Shown here piece after piece: positions 11,018 to 21,402 of a stretch of DNA of 64,000 bases. The stretch covers positions 109,156,734 to 109,220,733 of the forward strand of contig CM045762.1 in assembly GCA_025200525.1 (NCBI GenBank), given 5' to 3'. Origin of the DNA: Camellia lanceoleosa. Lineage: Eukaryota > Streptophyta > Magnoliopsida > Ericales > Theaceae. The stretch's first letter is position 1. The number at the start of each line of letters is the position of its first letter. The notes below the pieces were generated by a model. It ran no database searches. It was not told the origin of the DNA and was given only the letters and a program-made list of their open reading frames with translations. The position numbers were made by a program, and so were the translations under genes.

Positions 11018-11500
11018 GCAGCTGCAATTAAGACTTATTGGGACTTAAAGTTTGACGGAGCTTCCGGAGGTGGGAAAGGTGGAGCTGGTGTCACACTAGC
11101 CAGTCAAGAAGGAGAGAAGTTCCATCTATCATATAAGCTTGATTTTGAGTGTTCAAATAACGAGGCCGAATATGAAGCATTGATACTGGGCCTGATAGCT
11201 GCCCAAAAGAAGGGCCTCCGCAAGTTGAGAATCTGGGGCAACTCCAAGTTAGTTGTCAAACAAACAATGGGTGGCTTCGCCTTGAAGGAGCCTCTATTAG
11301 CCCCATATCGCACTGTAGTCCAAAAGTTGCTTGCTCAGTTTGATGATGTCCAAATCCAGCATACCTCTCGAGCACATAACCGTTTTCTCGATGCCTTGGC
11401 TACACTGGGGGCAAAAGTGGAGATACCAGACGATAGTATAGCCATCGTCATCGAGAAAAGGACAACACCAGCAGTGCTAACTGAAGAACATGCAGAGTAA
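11018..11500 (+). pseudogene. Second, archaeal-type RNase H domain
   Basis: In the 10541-11500 frame, after RNase H and a linker, comes a second RNase H fold: WDLKFDGASGGGKGGAGV (first Asp), CSNNEAEYEALILGL (Glu), IWGNSKLVVKQTMG (normally D-S, here N-S, so the catalytic Asp is replaced by Asn) and HTSRAHNRFLDALATLGA (normally R-x-x-N-x-x-A-D). This domain, acquired in addition to the ordinary RNase H, is diagnostic for the Tat lineage. Loss of two acidic residues (D to N and D to the LD/A context) agrees with decay. Confidence 0.85.
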
Positions 11501-13070
11501 GATACTGAGGGGTGGAAAGCAGATATAATCCAGCAGCTAAAAACTAGCCAGGGGCCAATCAGACCAGTAGAACTTGCACCATTTCTCCTTCTCAGAGGAG
11601 AGTTGTATTTTTGCGGCCCCAACTTGCTGGCAAGGTACTTCGGTAGGCAAGAAGCAACTGACAAACTTAAGCAGATCCATGCTAAGTCTTGTGGAGATGG
11701 AGATATCAGCCTATACCGACGGATACAGAGGCAAGGGTACTACTGGCCAGAGATTGGAAAAGGAAAGTATTGAATTGCAGAGGCAATGCGCAAAATGTCA
11801 ATCCCATCCTAAGGAAGAGAAAGCCCATTTCTTAAGCAGTGAAGAATGGAGGTAGCCATATATCGACTATCTTGAGAATGGCACACTGCCTGAAAATAAA
11901 GCTGATATAATCAGAGTCAAAAGGCGAGCCCTCCGCTTCTTTCTTGACCAAGGCAAGCTATACCGAAGAAGCTTCGAAGGGGAGCCTTTAGCATGCTTAT
12001 CAAAAGAAGAGGCAAACGAGGTGTTGAGGGAAGCCCACAAGATAGAGCATCAAGGAAGACAGCGGTTATATGGACATCTCATTCACCTCGGCTACTATTG
12101 GCCAACAATGGAAGAAAATGCTAAAAACTTTGTGAGGAGATGCCAGTTCTGTCAGAAGTTTGGGAATCTGATACATGCACCAGCGGTTGAACTGCACAAC
12201 ATCAAGACTCCTTATCCGTTCCATACTTGGGCATTTGACTTGGTAGGCCCTATAGCGTAGCAGTCCAAAGGATACAGATGGGTACTTGCAGCAACCGAAG
12301 TTAGCACCAAGTGAGTAGAAGATATACCAATGAGCAAGGCAGATGGGGCAGGGGTAGCCAATTTCATCAGAGAGAACATAATATGTAGGTTTGGCATACC
12401 CAAAGTGATGCTGTCTGACAATGGAACTCCTTTTGTAAATCGCCATGTGGGGAGATTGTTGAATGCCTACCAAATTAAGCATCATAAGTCTAGTCCGTAC
12501 TATCTCCAAGGGAACGGACAAGCTGAGGCAACCAACAAGACCCTCATCCGAATATTGAGCAAGATGATGGATGAAGTAGGAGGCACATGGTCTGAACAAC
12601 TCCCCACAGCACTCTGGGCATATAGAACGTCAAAAACAAAGCCAACTCAGGCAACCCCATTTTCCCTAATATATGAGTCTGAAGCTGTGTTACCAGTTGA
12701 GTTGGCAGTACCCTCAGCAAGAATGGCTATGTCAGCGCACTTAGTTCCAGACAGTAGGAAGAATGATATCGAGGCAGCTGAAGAAAGAAGAGATCGGGCC
12801 TCATGGGCAATGGAAAAGTATTATCAATCCATAGCCCGTGCCTACAATCAATCTGTTCGACATAGAAAGTTCAAAGAAGGGGACTTAGTATGGAAGACAG
12901 TGGATGCAATCATGCAGGGGCAGCCAATTCCCAAGTTCTCACCCAGATGAGAAGGCCCCTACAAAGTTTCTGAGACAAGCAGCAGTGGGTACTACAAGTT
13001 GACAAGAGTAGATGATGGATTCAGAACTGGCCCTGTCAACGCCAAGTATGTCAAAGAATATTTTTCTTAA
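11500..13070 (+). pseudogene. Ty3/gypsy integrase
   Basis: The region opens with RGELYFCGPNLLARYF and LYRRIQRQGYYWPE, the Tat-type linker, then the zinc-binding region (REAHKIEHQG...YYWPTMEENAKNFVRRCQFCQ, 12024-12170). The catalytic core follows: FHTWAFDLVGPI (Asp, 12220-12255), GIPKVMLSDNGTPFV (Asp, about 12393-12440) and GNGQAEATNKTL (Glu, about 12512-12547). The C-terminal part EGDLVWKTVDA lies at about 12880. Stops at 12258 and 12312 and a frame change near 11850 disable it. No chromodomain is seen, as expected for Tat elements. The frame ends about 13069. Confidence 0.9.
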
Positions 13071-13079
13071 TTTCTTTTG

Positions 13080-13493
13080 AAAAGAGTTGTAAGTTTCTTT
13101 GTTAATACTTCTAAAGCAAAGTGTAAAGAAAGGGTCGTACACTCAGTGAACATGTTACTCTTATATACACTTAGTGTGAGGAAAGTTTTCCATATTTAGT
13201 GAAAGTTTATCTTTGTAAAAGCTTAGTCGTAATTAAATTTTACACTTGTAAAGAGCTTGCCTTATCTTTAGAGGCTATGTGAAAGCAATGTAAGGGAAGC
13301 AATGAAATGAAACTCAAGAGTATTACCAAGCATCCATACTTTTTTTCATTAAAGTCAAACTTTCAGAATATGATTACAGTGTTTGAAACAGAAGTTATGA
13401 CAAAGAAAAAGAGAAGAAAAGACGCACCAAGTGTGATGCAACAACAAAATAAAGAAAAAACGGAAGAAACCATAGCAAAGTCACAAAGTTATA
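13080..13493. other. Spacer between integrase and antisense ORF
   Basis: About 400 bp of AT-rich noncoding DNA where the sense pol message and the antisense PMD message would converge. I see no further motif. Confidence 0.5.
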
Positions 13494-16400
13494 TCAAATC
13501 AAACCCTTCAAGAGGGAGTCCATCAGAGTTACATCTTGAGGCAATTGGGCAACCAATGCAAAGTCCTTCTCTTTGAGCCAAGCCAGGTTCTGCCGGTGCT
13601 GCTCCAGGGCACCCTCATACTCCTTAATAGTTTCCTCCAGGGACGCGATGATCTCCACATTGTCAGCGTGCTCAAGGAAGCCATCAATTGTCTGGAGCCT
13701 AGCCCTCATCCATGATAGGTCAAAACCACTCCTCTCAAACCCGTTTAGATTGGCCTCGGCACTCTCCACGAATTTGCTAAGAGTGGTCAAGATCTGCTTG
13801 GTGGCAAGATCACGAACAAAGCTAGCAAGTGACTCCAGCAGTGCCGTCTGAACTATTGACCTAGGGACATTAAAGGCGGTAAAGGTGTCCGGATGCAGTG
13901 TTTGGATACGGGCAAGGGTTGTAGCAGCTTCGGGGGAAACCCAGTAACTTAGGAAGGATACTTTCTCTGAGGACCGAGGAGGCTCTTTCACACCACCGCC
14001 CGTATCGATCACTGGAGGAAGGCTGATGGAGCGACCGAAGGTCTGAGGGCGGCGCACCTCCCTTGAAGATGACTGCCTAGCGGTAATGGAGTAAGTAGAT
14101 GCTGGCTGACGACCGGGTGAACTGGCCTCATGAGAAAGACCAAAACTGCCTGCACCATTGCGTCGCTCCAAAAAAAGGTCGTCCATTTGATAATACCCAA
14201 CATTTAGATCTGGAACAACAGTAGTATCCATCCCAGTATAAAAGTCACGGGACATCCCAAGGTCAGCTGGCACCTCTGAAAAATGAGTGGGGTACAAGTC
14301 TGTCAGCTATTCAGAGGTTGCTGAAGCAACTGGATCAGAGGACCCAACAGCAGTAGTAACAGTGTGGGCGGCTAAAGTGATAGCTACCTCTGCAAGTCTG
14401 TCTAAGTCCAGAGGGGTCATATCAGGGACAATAGAAGCAGCCGCTGCACTTGTACTCTCTCCAGCCGCTTGAATGTCTGGAAGTGGAGTTTGCTGAATTA
14501 GCGGGGACTCAGTAGATTGAGAGGAACCACCAGATGCAGCTCCAAGGGTAGGTGGTACAACTTCTAGTGACTCTCTCATGTCATGATCTTCTCTAGGGGT
14601 CTCAGGTACAAAGTCATCCCCGCCGACAGAGGAACGGCCAGAGTGCATAGAGTTAGAAGGATGCAAAGGCTGTAAACCCTCAACGGCTATATCACCCGCT
14701 GCAACTTCTGCAGCAGGGGGAACTTGCACATTGGCCGTAGTCTCTACAACTGGCTCTGCCTCAACCTCGGCCTCAGCGGTCAGATCACCTCCCACAATTG
14801 GTTCCTCTTCAACGTTTGGAAGAACTGTCTTGCAAGTCTTGAATTTTGTTACCCTAGTCGCAATGGGGAGGTTGTCATCGTCGTCCGAGTCTGAAGAAAT
14901 GCCAATGGCAGTAGAAGAACCCCCTGGACCAGAGGGCAGTGTGCTCCGTGGCCCATAAAAGAAGAAGATCTTGCGGTTATTATAATGAACATGATAAGTA
15001 CAAGGAGATAATACAGAAAAATATTTGTCTAAGTAGGGATACCTTTCGGAGCCTCTTTCTGCTAGGTGAGGCATGTGCCTCCGGAATCGATGCCGCTGCT
15101 GCTTGGGCTGCCCTTAGCCTGGAACGGGTCATGCATACTGTTGCACTCATTTCAGGGGGAGCAGTCTGCAGGGGTTGAACAGACATTGCCCTAGAAGGGT
15201 GAGGCTCCTCCACAACGTGCGAGGACAGAAGCTTTAAGCGATAGAATATGCTGGATTGTTTCCCTCGGCCAGAAGGCAGACGAAGGGATAGGTCGGGTTG
15301 CGGGATAGGTTCCATTGCTGGGACGACCGGGGTGCTATTGCAAAAATTGAAGAAGGAACTGAGGTTACGGTGCCAGAATAACCTATTGTCGGGAGTATAG
15401 GCACCCTCTCTCCCAAGTGAAGGGAGCTCCATGATCCCTAGGCCCTCCACAAGTAGAGCAGTGTAGTCTCGGGTGAATCGTTGGAAACTCAGGTGGAAAT
15501 CAGCCTGAGGTGGGGGAGTATATGGGATGCCCTGATCCATCCCGAATTGCATAAGGACTCTGTCCGGTTGATAAACGACGCTGGACATGCCTTCTTCATT
15601 CCACACGGGCAGAAACCCAGGGCGAATCATGGCGGCAATAAGGAGAGAATTAGCCTGAATGCTGTCGAGAGAAAAATCAACGTGGCGGGACTCTGAAAAA
15701 TAAAAAGGGACAACAGAAATGCCTGGGAGAGACTGAGTGAAAGGGCGGAAGACACACTTCTCCATATGGTCAACATAGTCTGAAAAAGGCCTACTGGTGC
15801 CAAGGCCGGACCACCGAGAGATGCGAGGGCGGGATTGATGCACTTGCCTCATGATAGGCCGACCCTCTGCATCCAGGACAGGGTGGCCCTCTGCATCGAA
15901 GACTTCATCAGTAAAGAAGGGCTCGTATTCCTTGGGGGTGGGGCCCATGGCAGGAAACCTCTCATAAAAAAACGCAGTCAGGAACTGGGTATGCACAAAA
16001 CTCCACACGTCATAGTGGCCCATGGATCGCTCCATGTTCGAATGGATAAGGTTAAGGCGAAAGTATAAGTTGCCTAGAAAGAGGGGAGCCAGAGGGATTT
16101 GGTTACCGCTGCAAAGCTTTACAGCCAAAGGAAATACCAGGGCATTGATGCTTTCGGCAGGGTTACTAGGTAGGACGAAGAATGAGATAAAATAACTGAT
16201 GAACGCCATAGAGTATAAATCACCTCGGTAGCCCGTACCAACTACGGACTCGCAACTCTCCTCAGTAATGTCCCCAACGACTGGTTGCAAGTCCTTAATG
16301 AAATGCTTCAGCCAAGAAAGATAGGTAGTGACTCTTATCCATTTTGGGCCTCTCCTGTAGCAGTTCCCCGGTTCTAAGATCATACCAGGAACCAAACTTC

Positions 16401-17005
16401 CGCGCCTCCCGAAAGGCCGTCTGAAGAGCAGTGATGGCGACTTGCTTTGCAGGGGTCAGGGACTCTGGATTAAAGGGGAAATCCCCATGGGCGCTGAGGC
16501 GCAAGAGGACGGCAACATCTTCCAGGGTCGGGGTTATCTCCCCTCATGCCAGAGCAAAAGTGTGGGTGTCACGACTCCAACGGGAGACAATCATATCAGT
16601 GTTGGTCTGCACCTTACGCACTGATAACTCCCTTGGGATTAAAATGGCATTGTAAAGGCAAACATCCCGCAGATGTTGCTTGAATCCACCATCCGCCATG
16701 ATGTCATGAACCTAAAGGGACCAATCTGCTGGAGGGCCCGAATGAGTACAATAGTAGATGTAAGAATGTGGAAAGTCACCATGCTCCACCTGGAACCGCA
16801 ACACGGAAACTGGGTTCACCATGTCCGCGTCTTCCAAGATGGCCTCCCCAAAAGGAAGCAAAGGCTCCTCTAGAGAAGGGGTGTCAAGAACAAAGGAATC
16901 AACCGCCTTCCAGAAGGGGTTGGCCAACCCTTCGAAGTAAAGGGCCCGCCTTCACTTAGTAGGGGGTGGGGCAGCCTTGTCAGCGAGGAACCTCGTGCTG
17001 GCCAT
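13494..17005 (-). pseudogene. Antisense plant mobile domain (PMD) ORF of the Tat element
   Basis: Reading leftwards from an ATG at 17005-17003 (MASTRFLADKAAPPP), a long reading frame runs antisense to gag-pol. The N-terminal half has PMD-like blocks: YFEGLANPFWKAV, EITPTLEDVAVLLRL, LHFIKDLQPVVGDI, a hydrophobic stretch YSMAFISYFISFFVLPS, and LGNLYFRLNLIH with WSFVHTQFLTAFFYERFP. After about 15100 it becomes low complexity: KRLRK, a run of acidic Ser/Asp residues, Ala/Glu-rich sequence, then a coiled coil (ETIKEYEGALEQHRQNL) ending at 13494. Near 15045 an intron may start (AAG/GTATCC), with its acceptor near 14975. Lesions include a TGA near 16953, a frameshift near 16650-16550, and one in-frame TAG near 14307. 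Much of the 3.5 kb is still open. Antisense ORFs in this position are known in Tat elements; the PMD assignment is by motif memory. Confidence 0.72.
14980..16395 (-). pseudogene. Longest open block of the antisense PMD ORF (471 codons)
   Basis: This is the best preserved part of the antisense reading frame. It holds the PMD C-terminal half (WLKHFIKDLQP, AFISYFISFFVLPS, NALVFPLAVKLCSG, FLGNLYFRLNLIHS, YDVWSFVHTQFLTAFFYERF) and then a retroelement-specific extension (DGP-like FSDYVDHMEKCVFRPF, FHLSFQRFTRDYTALLVEGLG). It ends in a basic KRLRK patch just before a possible splice donor. The ATG at the right end is internal and not the real start. Preservation of 471 open codons beside a pol with many stops is notable. 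Confidence 0.7.
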
Positions 17006-17197
17006 GAAAGGGAGTAAAGAAAGTTAAAGAAGCTTTGGAAAGAGGGGACAAAGGAGAGAATAAGACAAGGGAGACAGAAAGGTGTGTTGGGAAGAAGTGG
17101 GGAACCGGTGGACCTAAGGGGGCATTATTTATAAAGAAAATCAGACAATGGCGCTAGCACACTGCCCTAGGTCCATTATGACCTGGTAGTCAAAAGG

Positions 17198-18034
17198 CTA
17201 TGAAGCACAGGTACGGGTACGAGTACGGGTACGTCGATACGGCAAAATCTCAAAAAAGTAGAGTACGGGTACGGCTGCGGTACGTCAATAAATATATATA
17301 TTTTTATTATATATGATAAAAATTATAATTTATAAAATTTATTATATATATATTATATATGATCAATTATATTATATATTATATATTTTTTTATTATATA
17401 TGATAAAAATTATAATTTATAAAATTTATTATATATAAAAATTTATTATATTATTATATATTATATGTATGACTAATTATATTATATATCTTATATTATA
17501 TATTTGTTTTGAGGGGGAAGTCTGAGACGATATTCACCCAAAAAAGAAGTCTGAGACGAAGAGACGAAGAGTTGCGAGGCGAGAGAGCAGAGACGAAGAG
17601 AGAGAACTAGAGAACAGAGGCGATCTAGAGAAAGGAGAGAGACGAAGACGATCAATCAACAGTGAGACGATCGATCAACAGTGAGCAGAAGATCGGTCAA
17701 AGAGAGAGACGATTGATCGATCGATCGAAGAAAAACCCTAGAATCCTTCATTGCCCTGGCACACAAAGGCGATATCAGGTTCGATCTCTTCCATTTCCTC
17801 TGTCTCTCTCTCGATTCCCTCTCTCTCTCTCTCTGTATACATGTTTTTGAGTATTTTTGCCCCCGGCATTCTCCGTAACCCCTCCGTACCCATGCCGTGA
17901 CCCAAATATACCAGACGTGCAGACCTCCTTTGGCCGTACCGATGCAGCGTGCGACAGACGTGCGATGCAGCGTGCTGCATGCATCGTACCCGGTACTCGT
18001 ACGGCAACATTTTAGGCGTACCGGTGCTTCATAG
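17198..18034. mobile_element. Nonautonomous hAT-type element (CTATGAAGCAC family), 837 bp
   Basis: Termini are CTATGAAGCACAGGTACGG and CCGTACC...GGTGCTTCATAG-type inverse complement, with a perfect 8-bp duplication TCAAAAGG (17190-17197 and 18035-18042). It shares ends with the 530-bp copy at 3480 but has a different interior: an AT-rich block (17281-17505), then a GA/CGA-rich block with AAAAACCCTAGA (17728) and a candidate splice donor ATATCAG/GTTCG (17779), followed by CT-rich sequence. The interior looks like a captured plant 5' UTR. Confidence 0.88.
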
Positions 18035-18093
18035 TCAAAAGGGTACCTTTTCATGCCTGCGCGGGAAACAGGGAGCGTGTCCTCCACGTGCGC

Positions 18094-18104
18094 AGGGGGC
18101 AAAA
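18094..18104 (+). other. Polypurine tract
   Basis: AGGGGGCAAAA lies directly before the TG of the 3' LTR, where plus-strand cDNA priming is expected. Confidence 0.7.
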
Positions 18105-19821
18105 TGTAGAGGGTCAGAAATTAAACCCCAAACTAAGTATGGACTCAGCACTAAGATCGCCCTGAAAAGGTGACTAGGGATAGGAGAGGAGCGTCGGCCA
18201 AAGCCCAAGGAAAGTGGGCCAACAAGTGGGCCGAGGCAGGTTCGACCCACCAAGGCTTTAGATGGACTCAGCGAGGAAAAATGCCCAAGTGAAGTTGCAG
18301 AGGCAACACCTGTAGCGGTGAAGTTGCCGAGGGGACATGTGCAGTGGCAGAGTTGTTGAGACACTTTGTCTCAGTCCTGCCATTCCTATTAACTTCGGTT
18401 CCACCACCATTGGAAGTTGCCTAGGGGACATGTGCAGCGGCAGAGTTACTAAGGCACTTTGTCTCAGCGCCGCCATTTCTATTAACTTCGGTTCTGCCGC
18501 CACTGAAAGTTGTCGAGGGAACACGTGCTGCGGCAGAGTTGTTGAGGCACTTTGTCTCAGCGCCGCCAGTCCAAGTATCTTCGGTCCCGCCGCCATTCCA
18601 AGTAATGTCAGTGTCACGATCATGTGGAGTTGCCGAGGGAAAGAGAAAACCGAGGCAACTAAGTTGCTGAGGCATTACTTACAGCGCCCAAGCTGTGGAG
18701 GCATTTTGTCGACGCCGCCATCTCTAATATCTTCGGTTATGCTGCCTGAACTTGTCGCGGGAAACGACTACTGCAGCAACTACTACCGTAGCAACTAAGT
18801 TGCAGAGAGAATACCCTGCCAAGGTGATAGCAGCCTTTGATAGAGGCTTCCCTCTGCAAGTAGGGGCTAATGCTTGGCGTTGATAGCAAGCCCCGAGGCA
18901 TTACCGGCCTAGGGCTGATAGCAGGCCCCCCCAGTTCATTTAACTTGGCGCTGATAGCAAACCCCAAGACTTACTGGTTGGAGCTGATAGCAGGTCTAGA
19001 AAGTAACAGTTTATCGCGGCAACCCTGCAAAGATGGGAACAGGGTAGCCCGAGCATAAGGGACTTCCTTTCTTTTACCCAGGTCATGGACCTGCCTTGGT
19101 TGCACAGGTAGGACTAAGGAAGCCCCCTTGGGCTTGGTACTAAGGCACAACATGGTTGATAGTAGGCTTAGCTGTGGCCTTCACCCTGGGAAGCTGGGGA
19201 GTTTATGGTTAGGTGGCTAAGGGTGGAGGTTTCGCTGAGGTGAACACGAATATAGTCGATAGCAGACTAATGGAGTCCTGAGAATGCATGTACTGGCCAA
19301 GTAGAACTGAGAAAGCAAGTGCAGCGGCGCTGCAAGTGCACTTGTTGAGGTTCAAGTTGAGAAGGCAAGTGCAGAGGCAAACACTCCCGCCGCAACTACA
19401 CTTGCCGAGACTCAAAAAAGGTAGTTGCGGAGGCAAACAGATAGTACACAGTACATGCAGAGGGACACGTGGCACCTTCAACCTGGTGGCTCAAGTCAGA
19501 ATATTCCATGTGATCCCCTGGGACGCATGTCTTCTCTCTATTTGGCCACTTGGTGTCTTCTTGGTACCAAGAAAAAGCCTATAAATATAACCCATTTCCC
19601 AAGGTTCAGAGGAGGAATTTTGGGGATTTGGAGGAGATGCTGCCCAATTTGGTATTGCCACACACTTCTTCTTGAGCCACTTGCTTCACCCTCACCCAGC
19701 TACACACTCTCCAATTCCCAGATAGTTGCTGCTGTTCATTCTCTAGCCACTTCCATCATCAGTGGACCATTAACATAGTTTTGCCTCTCTAATCACCCCT
19801 CTAATCTTGAACCCCTCTACA
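18105..19821 (+). repeat. 3' LTR (1,717 bp)
   Basis: Begins TGTAGAGGG and ends CCCCTCTACA, followed by the target duplication GTTAG. It aligns along its length to the 5' LTR except for the 789-bp hAT-type insertion present only in the latter and a roughly 20-bp gain near 18200. It keeps the 93-bp tandem array and a TATA box at 19580-19587. Confidence 0.94.
19580..19587 (+). promoter_or_regulatory. TATA box of the 3' LTR
   Basis: TATAAATA in the same context as in the 5' LTR. If active it would transcribe rightwards, towards the LETM1 gene about 3.3 kb away. Confidence 0.55.
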
Positions 19822-19914
19822 GTTAGGAACAAAACTATGATCATACAATTGAGCATATTCTTTTGCCCCTTACAAAATTCAGTAACTATTTTCATATGCA
19901 TCTATCTACTATCA

Positions 19915-20812
19915 TTAGGCATCTGAAGTTGTGCTCGATAATCCTTCATGGAATAAAAAAACATCTATGATGAACTTGACATCAAAATCTCGAGCAATGA
20001 CTTTATTAATATATGTGATCAAGTAACTAGCAAGAAAATCATCTTCCATCCTATTTAGTAGTTTAGTCTTAATAAGTTTCATAGTTAAAAATGCACCTTC
20101 CAATGTAGTAGTTGAAATAGGTAAAGCTAACACAAGACGAATCAATTTATCAATAAGAGGATAACTCATTGACTTTCCTATTTTTACCAATACTTTGGCA
20201 CAACTTAGAACTTGTTGATTTTTTTTTTTTTGGATTGGTAAAAGTCAGTTGTTAGTTGTTAGATTAGTACCTATGGGGGTTAACCTCCCCATCCTATGCA
20301 AAGCACCAAGTGCTTGCCCCCTTAATTCAACTCCCCCTAGGGAGAGTTGAACCCATGACCTCTCCCTAGGGACTAAGCCCTTAGGAATGTCATGGTGGCC
20401 AACTAAGCTAGACATTGTAATAACTTTTAAAACTCATAAAGTATGGAAACATCAAGCTTATAGTTTTCAAATTGGTGCTTCAAATACAAATTTTCTTGCT
20501 TGGTGAAATCAATGGGATAAAATTTATTTGTGAACTTGCAAATATCCTTAATTTGAATGATCTGTAACCATCTGTAGGATTCAAAGCTGAGCTAAGAGCC
20601 AGTAATTCCATCACACCTTCCTTAAACATGTTCGATTCTTCCATCTTAAAATCAATTGTAACCATAAAAATATCAACCCAAAAAAGATGTATCAACTTGT
20701 TTGGATTTGACTCTGGAAACTTCAAAAGGGTGTTATTTGGGAGGAATTGAAGTTTCAACATTATGGGTGAGAGATTCCTTGGTTGTACAACCTTTAATAT
20801 TTTGAAAACCAC
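19915..20812 (-). pseudogene. hAT transposase C-terminal remnants
   Basis: Two minus-strand frames (20480-20812 and 19915-20190) carry parts of a TTF/MYM-type hAT transposase. The second contains SYPLIDKLIRLVLALPISTTTLEGAFLTMKLIKTKLLNRM and FLASYLITYINK, the hAT dimerisation region that closes this protein family; the first contains MELLALSSALNPTDGY. A SINE-like insertion (20219-20410) separates them. Frameshifts in the upstream part and the missing N-terminal two thirds make it inactive. The Tat retrotransposon interrupted the same element just downstream of this end. Confidence 0.8.
20219..20410 (-). mobile_element. tRNA-like SINE
   Basis: Read on the minus strand it begins TAGCTTAGTTGGCC, resembling an RNA polymerase III A box. 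About 45-50 bp later comes GGGTTCAACTCTCC, resembling a B box (GGTTCRANNCC). It ends in an A-run of about 13 (T-run at 20219-20231 on the plus strand). Size about 190 bp. Box spacing and tail suit a plant tRNA-derived SINE. I could not find a clear target duplication. Confidence 0.6.
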
Positions 20813-21402
20813 TTTTTTATTTTATATTTTATTTTAAGAAAGCAATAAAGTGATTTATTCATCATGATTAACCTAACTTTCAATTCAATGAAAACCTGAA
20901 AGAAATTAAATAATAAACACAGTTAATGCTAGGTGGAAAATAATGTAGACAACTAATTAACATAGCATAGTTTTAACATAAATGTTTCTCTTGCTACACT
21001 AATTCAAGTTCGTGTAATTGAACACATTCACACATTTACAAACTTTACACAATCTTACAAAGTTATTCATACGAGGCAGAGAATTATGAATTAGATATAA
21101 CAAATATTCAATTCATATACTGTAGAATCTTTTAGCGTATCTCCTGTTTCAACAACAAAACTAATGGACTTATAATGAAATGAACTCAACAATACTCAAT
21201 TTGTAGCACAAAATGGAGCAAAACTGAGTAAGAGGATAACCCAAGTTTGATAGAAGCATATTAATGAAAATCGTGTTTGTCAAAGCATCTTCTGTGGGGG
21301 GTGGCGAACCCCTATAATTTCCAGATTATCTTACTAATGGGTTTTTATTCTAATTTTTTGGGGGTGCAGTTGCTCCCCATGCCTCCCTCAGGATCCTTCG
21401 TT

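Larger units (their letters stand above)
4465..19821 (+). mobile_element. Ty3/gypsy Tat-type LTR retrotransposon with antisense ORF
   Basis: A complete but decayed element of 15,357 bp. Both LTRs begin TGTAGAGGG and end CCCCTCTACA, and the element is flanked by a perfect 5-bp duplication GTTAG (4460-4464 and 19822-19826). The internal order is primer-binding site, gag, protease, RT, RNase H, a second archaeal-type RNase H, integrase, then about 5 kb containing an antisense PMD reading frame, and a polypurine tract. The second RNase H and the antisense ORF are known marks of the Tat lineage (Retand/Ogre relatives). About ten differences in the first hundred aligned LTR bases, and many stops in pol, indicate an old insertion. 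Confidence 0.95.
4306..21402 (-). mobile_element. hAT transposon relic split by a retrotransposon
   Basis: Minus-strand hAT transposase remnants lie at 19915-20812. The left flank of the retrotransposon starts AGGGATGGATCCAGA at about 4306, a wording typical of one terminus of plant TTF-type hAT elements. At 21340-21402, GGGGGTGCAGTTGCTCC and GGATCCTTCG resemble the opposite terminus. Removing the retrotransposon at its GTTAG duplication joins the two halves. The inverted ends are degenerate and I find no outer target duplication, so the exact borders are approximate. Confidence 0.5.

Noticed and set aside
12066..12599. 177-codon minus-strand frame opposite integrase
   Set aside because: It is a shadow of the integrase coding strand, with no recognisable domain.
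17656..18102. 148-codon minus-strand frame in the 837-bp hAT element
   Set aside because: Low-complexity Arg/Glu-rich translation of GA/CT-rich DNA that crosses the element border; better explained as captured noncoding leader.
20219..20410. Possible host tRNA gene
   Set aside because: A- and B-box-like words are present, but no cloverleaf or anticodon stem can be drawn and there is a poly(A) tail, so a SINE fits better.
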